Source: Choricystis sp. odSpoLacu1 (taxonomy: Eukaryota; Chlorophyta; Trebouxiophyceae). From it: a DNA stretch of 64,000 nucleotides. The notes under the pieces are model-generated. The model was not told the DNA's origin, searched no databases, and was given only the letters and a program-made list of their open reading frames with translations. The position numbers and the translations under genes are program-made. Shown here in pieces: positions 9,206-19,427 of this stretch. Each line of letters opens with the position of its first letter. Positions within the stretch are counted from its first letter, which is position 1. Where the stretch lies: positions 620,001 through 684,000 of the forward strand of contig OY253656.1 of NCBI GenBank assembly GCA_958009055.1. The letters run 5' to 3'.

Positions 9206-11909
9206 TCACATAAACTCGGTGCCCTTTTCCGCGTCCCGCTTGGCCAGGTCGCTCTTGTTGCCCAACCTTTGAACGATCTCGCGCACCCGCTCCCCGCTCA
9301 ACGTTTGGTCGTCCAGCAACGCCTGCGCCAGCGCGTCCAGCGCGGCCCGGTTGCGCCGCATCAGAGCGGTGGCTTCGGCGACAACGTCCCGCCACACCGC
9401 GTCGCGCGCGGCGGCGACCGTGCCGTGCTCCCGCCGATCCACGCGCGCGGGCACGCCCAGGCTCAGCCCCCGCCCCCCCATCCAGGCGGGCAGGGCGATG
9501 GTGCGGCCAAAGCCGCCGGTGCCGGGGGCGCCCGACATGCCGGCGCCGGCCACCAGGCGGTCGACCGCGTTGCGCGCGGCGGCCAGGCGCTCCGCGTTGA
9601 GCATCGACACGTCGTCGGCCGCCATCGTCACCACCTCTGCCGCGTGCCCCGCCACCATGGTCACCGCCTGCTCCCGCAGGTAGCGCCGCGTCCACAGCCC
9701 CGTGCGAGTGCGGTGCGGGTTGGTGGCGACGACGGTGTGGCCGAGCGCGTGTTTTTGGCGCGGGCGGATGGTCGTCGCCACGACCGGCTCCATCGCGGGC
9801 GACAGCGTGATCGCCAGCGCGGTCGCCGCCTCCTGCAGCGCCAGGCGCACGCCCCGGGTGTCCGTGTACGCGGGCTCCAGCGGCCCCATGAGGTCGAGCT
9901 CGACCGCTTCCTCCAGGTCGCGCGTCGTGACGCGGTCGCGCCCGTCCTTGGCGGCCTCGAGCGCGGCCGCGTTGACCAGCCCCGCCAGCGCAGCCCCCGA
10001 GAACCCGGTCGTCACGTCGGCGATGCGGTCAAAGTCGAGGTCGTCCACGCAGCGCCGGTGGGCGGCGTCCGCCCAGCGCAGGTGCAGTTTGAGGATCGAC
10101 ACGCGGCCGCGGTCGTCCGCGGGCGTCACCCTGGCGATGCGGTCAAACCGGCCCGGCCGCAGCAACGCTTCATCCAGCACGTCCCTGCGGTTGGTGGCCC
10201 CAATCACGATGACGCGTTGGTCCGTGGTGAACCCATCCATCTCGGTCAACAGCTGGTTGAGCGTCGCGTCGCGCTCGTCGTTGCCCTGCGCGCCGCCGCG
10301 CGTGCGGCCCACCGCGTCGATCTCGTCCACGAAGATGATGGAGGGCGCCATGGACCTCGCCTGGGAGAACAGGTCGCGCACGCGGGAGGCGCCAACCCCG
10401 ACAAACATCTCCACAAACTCCGACGCGTTGAGGGAGAGGAACGCGACGCCGGCCTCACCCGCCACCGCGCGGGCAAGGAGCGTCTTCCCCGTCCCCGGCG
10501 GCCCAACCAGGAGGACGCCGCGAGGGACGCGTGCGCCAGAGGCAGCGAACCGAGCCGGTTTGGTGAAAAAGTCGACCACTTCTGCCAGCTCGCGCTTTGC
10601 GCCCTCCACGCCCGCCACATCGTCAAACAGCACCCTTCCCGCCCCCACATACTGCAGCTTGACGCCGCGCAGCTTGCGTTGAGCGTCACGTAGGGCGGCG
10701 CCCGTGGCGTCGTCGTCCCAGACAGCGGCGTCGGTGTCGGAGGCGGCCTGGGCGCCGGGTTGTTGGATGACCGCTGTTGTCATCCGCCGCAGCGCGGCGC
10801 CTGGATCGTCCGCCGCCACACGCTCCAACGCGGCCTTGCGCAACGCTTCAGCTTGAGCTTCAGCGTCCGTGTTGTAGGTGAAGCCATCAGGGGACGTTTT
10901 TGTGCCGCGCGCGCCTTTGCCCACGCCCGCGGCCGCGGCTTCGACCAGGGCGCGCACATACTCCTCCCGCGCGGGGCGCCCCACCCGCCGCGCTTCTGCC
11001 AGGATGGCGTCTGCGGTGTAGCCGGCGGCTGCGAGTTCTTCCAGCTCCAGGCGTGCTTCATCGCGCCGCATCTGGTCAGCCGCGGCGCGCTCTTTGGCCG
11101 CCTCCGCCGCCCTCAGCTTGGCCCGGTCCTCGTAGTCGCCCTTGACGTAGGCAGCCACTTGGGTGGCGCCATACGCGACCGCGACGAAGATGTAAGGCAA
11201 CGCTTTGAAGAATTTCGCGCGCAGCGGCGAAGGCGGCCGCGGTTGCGGCACCGCCAGCGACTCCCCCGGCGCCGGCAACCGCGCCACCGTCACGCCGTGC
11301 GCCTCAAACGCGGCCGCCAGCCTGACATCGGCGGGAGGGAGGACGGCGGTGGCGAGGGAGCCGTCGGTGTAGCGGACGAGGGCGGCGCCGTCGATCGGGG
11401 AGTGCGCCCCGTAATTGTCGACATCCAGCATGTCCGCCACGTCAGCCTCGAAGTCGAACAGGGCGACGGTGGAGAGGCGGTTGCAGCGGGCGTCGCGCAG
11501 GAGTTCGGCGTAGGTGAGGTGCTGGCGTGGGTGGTGGATGGTGGGGGGGTGGGTTGGCTGGGAGGGCCGAGCCGTCGCCCCCGGTCGCTCTCTCTCGCCT
11601 GCCCCCGCGACACTCTGCGTCCCCCCCTTTCCGCCCTCCACCACACATTCCCTCAAGTCTCACCTTCCTGACGAGGGCCAGCCCCGTCTCCGGGTCGAAC
11701 AACCAGGCGTCCGGGGGCGGCACGCCCAGCTTGTCTGCCATCTGGACCAGGTCGGGGTCCAGGGGGGCGACTTTGCCTCCGGCTTCGTCATCCTGAGATG
11801 GCCGAGCGGCAGTGGTGACGCGTGGGCGGCCGGGCAGGCGGGCGCGGGGGTGGGGGCGCGGCGCAATGCGCGTCGGCCGCGCCGTGCGGCCGGCCGCGGC
11901 GCCGCGCAT
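9206..11909 (-). CDS. FtsH-like AAA+ pseudoprotease (FtsHi type)
   Basis: Two exons (11664-11909, 9206-11521) encode 853 residues with an Arg/Ala-rich N-terminus suited to plastid import. A hydrophobic segment near residue 190 is followed by a charged coiled-coil region. The AAA+ module is complete: GPPGTGKT (about 421), [10 protein letters not shown] (about 476), [20 protein letters not shown]. In the peptidase domain the zinc motif HEXXH is replaced by QEAAT (about 643), and the later acidic zinc ligand is not where expected ([12 protein letters not shown]). It should therefore unfold but not cleave, like the plant FtsHi subunits that work with the chloroplast import motor. The motor role is inferred from the family. 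Confidence 0.85.
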
Positions 11910-12083
11910 TGCGTGGTGGTTGTGCGGTTGGCGCGCGCCCAGGGGTCGTGTCTTTGTGTGTGTGTCTCGGCGCAGTTGCGTGGTTGCAGCTGGCGCCCCG
12001 CCAGTCGCCAAAAACAAAAAGGAGGGGGTGAGAGAGAAGACAACAGCCAAAAAACAACTCACCACCGATTCTCTTTCGCCCGC

Positions 12084-12328
12084 ATGGCCCTGTCGCCCCG
12101 CGCCAAAGCGGCAGCCAGCGTCGGCATCCTGGCGTGGGCAGCAGCGTTGCAGGTGTGTGTGTGTGTGTGTGTGTGCGTGAGAGGGAGAGCGGTGCCGTTT
12201 TGAGCCCGCCGCCTCCCTTTTGTTTTAACACCCCCTCTTTCCTTCTCCCCCAGTGGCACATGACCCACCTCAAGTCGACGCCCGAGTTCAGGCAACGCTT
12301 TCCCGACCTGGTGGACGGCGAGAAATAG
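12084..12328 (+). CDS. 47-residue single-span membrane protein
   Basis: Two exons (12084-12152, 12254-12328) encode MALSPRAKAAASVGILAWAA and a 27-residue tail ending in DLVDGEK. The splice is supported by a clean CAG donor side and a CCCCCAG acceptor. There is one predicted membrane helix (about residues 8-23) after a short basic N-terminus, a layout common in small mitochondrial inner-membrane assembly factors. I cannot assign a family. The intron starts with a long GT repeat. The stop is 16 nt upstream of the DPH4 start, so the two may share one transcript. Confidence 0.65.
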
Positions 12329-12344
12329 AGTTGGAAAAAACAAA

Positions 12345-12797
12345 ATGATAAACCCTCCGCCCTCCTCCCTCTCCCTGTTCACCGCTCTGGGCCTGGCCCC
12401 CACCCCCGACCGCGCCGCCGTGCGGGCTGCCTATGCCGCCATCGCGCGCACCCACCACCCCGACCGTGGGGGGGAGGGGCCGGAGTTTGCGGCCGCGGCT
12501 GCCGCGGTCGCGGCACTCACAGCCGACGAGGCAGCCCTCTCCCGGCACGCGGCGGCTGCAGTCGCCGAGGCCGCGGCTGCAGCCGCGGGTGGGGGTGCTT
12601 TACCCGCAGCCACGCTGGCGCTGGACGAGTGTGTGAGCGCGGACAGCGGCGGCGTGGCCGCGCCCTGCCGCTGCGGCGGCGCGGCGGTGGTAGGCGCGGC
12701 CGACGCGACGGCGTTGGTGGAGGGACGAGTCGGGGCGGTGCATGCGGCGTGTGATGGATGCAGCGCGGTGTATGAGGTTGTGCGGGAGTGTGAGTGA
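12345..12797 (+). CDS. DPH4: DPH4-like J-protein for diphthamide synthesis
   Basis: An intronless gene of 150 residues. DPH4 (DNAJC24) is a J-domain co-chaperone that also binds iron and supports the first step of diphthamide formation on elongation factor 2. A compact J domain occupies about residues 8-70 with the HPD tripeptide in RTHHPDRGG. A low-complexity Ala linker follows. The C-terminal CSL-type zinc finger carries CRCGG and CDGCS as its two Cys pairs. Human DPH4 is 149 residues. The start lies just 16 nt after the stop of the preceding small gene, with an A-rich leader (aaaaaacaaa) between them. Confidence 0.88.
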   Translation: MINPPPSSLSLFTALGLAPTPDRAAVRAAYAAIARTHHPDRGGEGPEFAAAAAAVAALTADEAALSRHAAAAVAEAAAAAAGGGALPAATLALDECVSADSGGVAAPCRCGGAAVVGAADATALVEGRVGAVHAACDGCSAVYEVVRECE

Positions 12798-13003
12798 AAG
12801 AGAAGAGGGGGGAGAAGAGAGTTTTGTTTTTGTTTTGTCGGCGTTTGTGTGATGCACCCACCGCCCGAGTCCTGATTGTTTTCCATGAAACAAAAGGGGT
12901 TCTTTGTGTTGCACAAAAGAGGGAAAGCACCACACCACCAGCAGAAAAGAGGAGTTTTTTGTTTTTGTTTTTTTGATTTTCGCCAAGGAAATCACCTCCC
13001 CCC

Positions 13004-13683
13004 TCACTCCTCGTCCTTGACAATGGTCCCACGCTCCGACATGTACACGCCGTCCAGGAACTTGCGGATGTCCTTCTTGCGCACGTGGCAGATCATGTTG
13101 ATGAGGGCGGCGGAGCGGGAGACGAGCTCGATGTCCGAGCCCGAGATCGTCAGCTCATCCTTGACCGCGGCCGACCGCTCCACCTTGACGCCCGGCAACA
13201 TTTTCACGATGCGCACCCGCTTCTCGCCCAGGAAGTTGCGAATCTCGATGGTCTTGCCGTCGCCCTCGATGTTGATGTTGATGGGGAAGTGCGCGTACAC
13301 GAGGCGCATCTTGTACTCGAACCCTTTCGTCACGCCCTTGATCAGGTTGGCCACGTGGGACGTGGCGGTGCGGATGGCGGCGAGCTGCTTGCGCTTGCCG
13401 AACGCCATCTCGACTTTGAGGACCTGTGAGGCGTGGTGTGGGTGTGGTGGGTGAGCGTCGGGCAGGGGCAAAGATCGCCCGCCTCTCCCGCCCAACCTCT
13501 CTCCCCTCATCCCTCTCTCACCTTCTTCTCCTCCTCCTCCGTCAGGAACATGTCGACCGCCAGGTGCTTGAAGTCGCGCTCCAGCGTGCCGCGGGGGCCC
13601 TTGACGCGCACCTTGCGCGCCTTCACCTCCACCGTGACGTCGGCCGGGATCTCCAGGGTGCGGGAGGACTGGACGAGGCGCAT
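13004..13683 (-). CDS. RPL9: Cytosolic 60S ribosomal protein uL6 (RPL9)
   Basis: Two exons (13522-13683, 13004-13423) encode 193 residues, the usual length for eukaryotic uL6. The N-terminal half has [17 protein letters not shown]. The C-terminal half has [15 protein letters not shown] and ends in [14 protein letters not shown]. The single intron falls after EEEEKK, with GTGAGAG and CACAG borders. The protein sits at the base of the stalk near the GTPase centre of the large subunit. About 690 bp of GC-rich sequence lies upstream. Confidence 0.97.
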
Positions 13684-14375
13684 GGTTGTTGCAGTTGTTG
13701 TGGTGGGGGGGTGGGTGGGGTCTGTGGGAGGCAAGGAGGAGGGAAGAGGGAGGGAGGAGTGAGCCGACGGCGCGGGAGCGATTGGGAGGGGCGGCGGGCG
13801 CGGTTTTCGTAGTGGTCGCGACCCTTGCCCGCGGCCACAGGCACCGAGCGCATGAATGAGACACACGCGCGTGCAGTGGCGGGGCAAGCACGGGAGGAGG
13901 GCGAGCGCGGGGCAGCGCAGGCGGGGGGAGGCGCAGCGTCGGCGGCCCGATCGCAGGGGCGGGGGCGGCGCCTCTGCCCTCCCCCGCGCCCCACACCGAT
14001 CGCGACCCTGGGAGGCAGCAGCCGCGGGCGTAGGCCAGTCAGGATCTACCGCCCGGCCAATCGGGCGGGGACGCGGGGGCGCGAGAGGCGGGACGCGCGC
14101 CGACCGCGCTCGGCGGCGGCCCGAGTGCGGGGGTGCAGGGTCCGGCTCGGCTTTTTGCCGCCTCCTCCAAGGCTGGGCCCAGCACGCCCGGCCCTCCGAT
14201 GCGAGTGTCCCGCGAGTCTGCGGGGCACGCCGTGGCGGGAGCACGCACCTGATGCGGGGGAAAGAGGTCGCCCCTGCCGCTTTTTGTTTGTTCGGTGTGA
14301 AGAGAGAGAGAGCGCGCGAGCTTTTGACCCACCCTTTCAACCTGCGCTGCTCACACAATAAAAAACCTCTCTCCT
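13684..14375. other. Gene-free GC-rich interval upstream of RPL9
   Basis: This 692 bp stretch between RPL9 and the F-box gene holds no open frame that resembles a protein; the long frames here are compositional. It probably holds the RPL9 promoter and 5' UTR and the 3' UTR of the F-box gene, which ends at 14376. No tRNA-like or clear hairpin element was found. Confidence 0.5.
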
Positions 14376-16117
14376 TCACACCACCCCCGCCTCTGCCGGC
14401 GTGCGCCCCAGCCACCACCAGTGGTCGCGCGGCACCCCGGCCGGCACCACCGCGCACGGGCGGGGGGCGCGCGCCCGCTGCGGCCCCGCTGCCGCCCACG
14501 CCAGGCTGGGGGGCAGGGGGGTGTCTGGGGGGGCGGAGGGGGCAGCGTCTTCTTCCTCGTCGTCCGAGGGCGGTTGCGGCCCCTCCTCCTCGGCCTCCGC
14601 CTCCTCCGCGTCCTCCAGCGCGACTGCGGCCAGGGCCAGCTCCAGGCTGCCCGCCTCCGCGTCCAGGCGAGCCAAAACAGACGAGTGCGCGGCAGCAGGG
14701 GACAGCCCGCGCGCCGCCTCCCTCAGCACCGCCAGCGCGGACGCCCGCCACGGCACCGACGGCCACGCGATCAACGCGGCCCCCACGCCACCGTGGTCAG
14801 CCAGTTCGGCAGCAGGCGCGCGCGCAAAGGCGACGACGGTGGCGGCGCGTGCGGACAGCCACCACCCGATCGCGGTGCGCAGGGCGCCGTATTCGGGCGT
14901 CTTTTTGGTGGCGGGGGACGTGGTGCCAGGTAGGATATTGAATAAAGCCCGAGCGATGGCCTCAAAGTCGGCCGCGTCGGCGGCGGCGGCGGCCGCGGTC
15001 GCGGCGCGCGCGGCCGCGTCTTCGTCGGCGGTGGGCACGGTAGCACCACCACCCACCACCTCCCCTTGCCGCTCCTGCACACGCTGCGTGATGAAGACGA
15101 CGGCCTCGACACCATCCGCCAGGGAGGAGGGGAGGGAGGCGCGGGCGCAGAATGCTGCGCGGGCAGAGGGGGCTGCCGCAAGGGACGCTGCCCAAGTCGC
15201 AGGCCACGCGGCCGCCCCTGCAGACGCCCACAGAGTTTCGTCGGCCGCGCAGTCAGCCAGGAGGCGGCAGGTGGCGGCGGCGGCGGCCAGGGAGCGGGGG
15301 TCGAGGCGGCTAGATGGGGGGATGGGGGGTTGGGGGATTGGATGAGTGTCGATGTGAAAAAGACGGTGTTTTGACCAGCCACTCACGCCACGCTACATGA
15401 ATCGAGTGTCGACGTGTGAAGGGGGGGCGAGGAGGCGGTGAGGATGGGGGGACGGCGGCGCGCGCTGTGGCGGTTAGAAAATTGCGCCCCGCCACTGTTT
15501 TGCCACAACTCACCGCAACACCTCCCAGATGCTGTCCAGAGGCAGGTCAAGCAGGGTTGTGGCCGTGGCGTGGGTGTGGGTGGGTGGGAAGAGGGGGCTG
15601 GAGAGTGCCCGCGGGCGCGCGAGACAAGAAAAACGGCGAAGAGAAGAGAGCGAAACGAAGAAAAAAAACTCACTTCGCCCCAAACCCTTTTCCTTTTCCC
15701 TCCCGCCTCTCCCACACACACACATAAGGTGAGCACACACCCCGGGTCCCTCCGCGCGCACCGGCAACACTGCAAGCTCGCGCCTAGCGTGTGTTTCGGC
15801 GAGAAAGAGCGACGGCTTGCCGTCGGTGGAGGCGCCCGCGCGCGCCTGGGAGGTCTCTTGGGGGCCGCGAGCGGACACACCCGCGCCTCCGCCCCCCTGC
15901 CACTCCCTCCCACCCACCGCTCTCCCCACCGAGAGATCGCAAAAAATGTGACCTCGCGTCTGTGGCGGGTGGGAGGCTGGGTGGATGGAGCGGGGGGGCG
16001 GCGGCAGCCTCGCACGGCGGTCCCACGCCCCCCCCCCCCTCCTCCCTCCGCCTCCCGCCCTTGCGCCAGCACCCGCGCCCTCTCTCACCGCGTCAGAGGG
16101 CGGGTAGCTCGCGACAT
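14376..16117 (-). CDS. F-box protein
   Basis: The best model has three exons (16089-16117, 15514-15597, 14376-15309), 348 residues, with all phases consistent. F-box proteins recruit substrates to SCF ubiquitin ligases through SKP1. The F-box spans exons 2 and 3: LLDLPLDSIWEVLR joins RLDPRSLAAAAATCRLLAD and ADETLW. The rest is an Ala-rich helical region, an acidic stretch near residue 300, and PRDHWWWLGRTPAEAG at the C-terminus. No WD, Kelch or LRR repeat is visible, so the substrate is unknown. Exon 1 (MSRATRPLT) is the weak point: it is chosen from a GTGAGAG donor and matching phase across a 491 nt intron. Confidence 0.7.
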
Positions 16118-16309
16118 GTCCGGTTTGGGGCGCGGTTGGGGGGGGAGGAGTGGCGCCAAGGCCAACGCCGCGTGCGCGGGAGCGGCGCGCGGCGCGACGA
16201 CGGGTTTCGCGCCCGCTCACCCGCTCTTCCCTCTCCTTTTTCCTCCCCACCCAACCGCTCCTCCCCTCCTCTCCTCCACACAGCTTCACCCACACACTCA
16301 CCCACCACC

Positions 16310-16658
16310 ATGGCCCCCAAGTCCGCCGCCGTCAACGTCGCCCAGGAGATCGAGACGCTCAAGGAGCAGGGCTTCGCCCCCGGCGACAAGATTGTGTACA
16401 AGGGCCAGCGCAAGGGCAAGATCATCGCGGTGCACGAGGGCGAGGCCGGCAAGTCGCCGATGATCGAGTACTCGTACAAAAACGCCAAGGTGAGTGTTTT
16501 GGGTTGGAGTGGTGTGGGGGGAGGGTGGAAGTGTTTTTTTTTTTCATCGTTTGTTGCTTCTCACCCCGCCCCCCCCCCCTCCCCACCCACCCTAGGACGA
16601 GACCAAGATCGGGAAGAACCGCCCCACCCTGATCGAGTACGTGGCGGAGGAGCAGTGA
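16310..16658 (+). CDS. Small unknown 80-residue protein
   Basis: Two exons (16310-16489, 16596-16658) encode 80 residues. The start codon lies in a strong context (caccATGGC) and the junction AAG|GTGAGT...CCTAG|GAC is in frame. The N-terminus is helical (NVAQEIETLKEQG). It is followed by a likely beta-rich segment, PGDKIVYKGQRKGKIIAVHE and IEYSYKNAK, then KNRPTLIEYVAEEQ. The strand pattern recalls small SH3- or KOW-like folds, but I do not recognise the family. It is divergent from the F-box gene, 192 bp apart. Confidence 0.7.
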
Positions 16659-17054
16659 ATAGGGGGGGGGGGGGGGGGGGCGGGGGCGCACGTTTTGTGG
16701 TGAGGGCACGGGAGGGGTGCCCTTTGAGAGAGAGAGAGAGACAAAGCCGGCGTGAGGCACTGTGTGGGAGGCGGGCGGTGAACCGACCCACCCGGTCGGC
16801 GCCGTGTTTTTTCCCCCACTCCACCGTTTTTCGACCCGCCACCGAGAGCCGTGTTTTGTTGGGCTCGGCCTTTCTTTTTTGGCGCCCCAAGGCCTCGGGG
16901 GGCGACCCCCGCGCTGCACTTTGCCACCCGCACCATGTGTCCTGCTGACCGCTCCTGTGAAGGAGCGGAGGCGGGGAAGGGACTGCCCTTTTTGCAAGAT
17001 AAAAAACACGCACACCACCAAAAAACAAAAACCCTGTCTCCTCTCCTCTCTCCA
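16659..17054. other. Convergent intergenic region with a G19 run
   Basis: This 396 bp interval lies between the stops of the 80-residue gene (+) and NELF-C/D (-). It opens with 19 consecutive G at 16662-16680, five bases after the stop codon, which could form a G-quadruplex or act in 3' end formation. No gene is seen. Confidence 0.6.
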
Positions 17055-19124
17055 CTAAAACACGCGCTCCGCCTTCAACTCAGCCAGCAGCCCCGCCTCC
17101 CGCGCGCTCAGGGGAGGGTCAAACGGCAGCCCCGCCACCGCCCCCGCAAAAGCGCGCAGGGCGTCAGCGTCCGGGCCATCGCTGCGGGTGGCGGCAGCGG
17201 CGGCGGCGGCGCCGCGGCGAGAGCGCACGCCCGAGGCAGCCAGCAGGCGGACGACGGCTCCGCCGAATTCAGGTGAATAAGGCGGCCCGACCGCCACCAA
17301 CAGGCGGCGCACCAGGTGGCGCACAAGGGAGGGGTCGGCGGAGGCCGCCCAGCGCTGGGCGGCGGCCAGACCGTCCCGAACCACGGTGTCGCTGCCGCCC
17401 GCGTCGCTGTCGTCGGCGCTGCCACCGCCCGCGCCCACGATGACGGCCACGAGGACGTCTGCCAACGCACGGGCTGCATCTGGCCTGGCGTTGCCGGCGC
17501 CGCGCAGGCCGGCCTCGACGACGGCGACCGCCGCGCGGCCGAGGGAGGGGGGCGGCGGGGAGGACGGCCGCGAGGGCTGACACCAGTGGAGGGACGCCCC
17601 CACCGCCGCCACCCAACGACGACAGCCACCAGTCGGGGTCGCCCAAACACACGCGGGCGGTGTGCAGGATGCCGGCGGCTGCCGCGCCGACTCGGGCGGC
17701 GCCCGCCGCGGCGGCGACGGCGGCCGCGTCGAAGCGCGCGCCTGTCGCCGCGCTGTGGGCGAGCGCGCGCGCCCCAGCGATCGCGGCCGCCGCGCCAGGC
17801 ACGTCGGCCGCGTCCAGGCAGCCGCCCGAGGGTCGGCCATCCACAGCGGCGGCCGCGGTGGCCAGCAGGGCGGCCGCGTCGGTGGTGTCCGCGGCGGCCG
17901 CGCGGCCGGGGGTGAACAGCCGCGCGATCAACCGCTCAAACAGGATCGGCTGCCGCAGCACAGCGAGTGGAGGGATGGGGGGGGTGGAGCCGTGGCTGTC
18001 GCCTGCACCCCACCCACCATCCCCGGCGGCCGCGTCTGCAGCGCGGTACATGCGGGCGAGGCCGGAAACCGCGGCGTCGCCTTCACTCGCGCTCGCGCCG
18101 GCGCTGCTGCCGTCGCACGCTGCCAACGCTGCCACCGCGGCCGCGGCTGCATCCGCGCCCGCTCCTGCATCTTCTGGCAGCAACCACCGCGCCATCTGCC
18201 ACACGGGGGCGCCATGCGCGGCGGCGGCGGCGGCCTGCAGTTCTTGGGCGAGGCGGCGGTAGCGCGCACACGTCGGGGGGGAAGAATCGTCTCCACCACC
18301 ACCATCCCTCCCTCCCTCTCCACCCAAGCGCGCCAACATGGCAGCCGCCGTAATGTACGCGTGCTGCGCACGACAAAGATCGGCCGACAGGTCGGCAGCC
18401 AGCGGCACCAACTCCCCCGCCCTCGCGCGTGGCACCCTCGCCAGCGCGGACGCCGCCAGCGACGCAAACACGGAGCAGTGGCCCGCCAGGGCGGCGCCCG
18501 CGGCCGCCACTTCGTCGGGGGCGGGAGCGGCGCGCAGGGCGCGCTGGACGGCGTAGGACAGCAGCAAGCAGTTTGAGTGGCGGGAGGAGAGTTGGTAGAC
18601 GAGGGCGCGGCCGGCACGGTCGGCCACCAGGGCGTGCAGCCAGGGCGGGGGGCCGCCCCCACCCCGCGTGAACACGCCGGCAAAGGCGGCGGGGTCGAAG
18701 CGGGCGGCGGCGAGGGTGTGGAGGTGGTCGGCTTCGGTGGGGGGGGGGGGCGGTCAGCGCGGCGGGGGCGGTGGTGGCGCCTGTTTTGCCATCATTGTCC
18801 CCGCCATCCAGCAACCCATCCCACGCCACCGCCAGCGACGCGGCGGCCGCGTGGCCGACGTAGGAATCAGCTAACAGTTCGACGACTGTGGCAGGGTGCC
18901 CCCCCGCCGCCACATAGCGACGCAGGACGGCCAACACGCCCGGCTCCAGCACGGCATCGGGCTGGCGCAGGGTGGCCTCCAGGGAGGAGAGCTCGGCGGC
19001 GGCGTCGGTGGTGGGCTGAGGGGGAAAGGAGAGGGTGTGTGTGTTTGGGGTGCGGTGGCGTGTGTGTTGCTCCCTTTTTTTTGCCCACACCACACACGCA
19101 CACACACACCTGGTCAGTCTCCAT
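17055..19124 (-). CDS. Negative elongation factor subunit C/D (TH1-like)
   Basis: A 15-nt first exon (METDQ, 19110-19124) joins a long second exon (17055-19015). NELF-C/D is a core subunit of the NELF complex that helps hold RNA polymerase II at promoter-proximal pauses. The TH1 signature is strong: VLEPGVLAVLRRYVAAGG, VVELLADSYVGHAAA, then FTRGGGGPPPWLHALVADR and VYQLSSRHSNCLLLSYAVQR. Two frame changes interrupt the long exon, at the G12 run 18739-18750 and the G6 run 17547-17552; each is cured by dropping one base and then gives 657 residues (human about 590). Land plants are generally described as lacking NELF, so its presence here is notable. Confidence 0.85.
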
Positions 19125-19427
19125 TGTGGGAGGACGCACACCACCAGGGACGCGCGTGCGTGTTGCGTGTGTTTGTTTTTCTCACGCAGCGCGGCGCATC
19201 GGTTTCAGAAAAAAACGGTGGGACGCGGACACACACACACGCTGCACGGGGGGCAGAGAGAGGGCAGGTCTACGCACGCACACACAGCCAGGTGCGTGCT
19301 GCGTGCTGCATGGGCTGCGGCCGCTCAGAAAAAAGCGCGATTGGGGGTGTGCTGCGAAAAAAAAATCGAACGTCGGCTTCACACGTCGAACAGCTTGCCC
19401 ATTCGTCGCCGCGCTGTTTTTTGCGCA

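Noticed and set aside
13856..14941. Plus-strand open frame of 361 codons
   Set aside because: It runs through intergenic sequence into the antisense of the F-box gene; composition is Arg/Pro/Ala noise.
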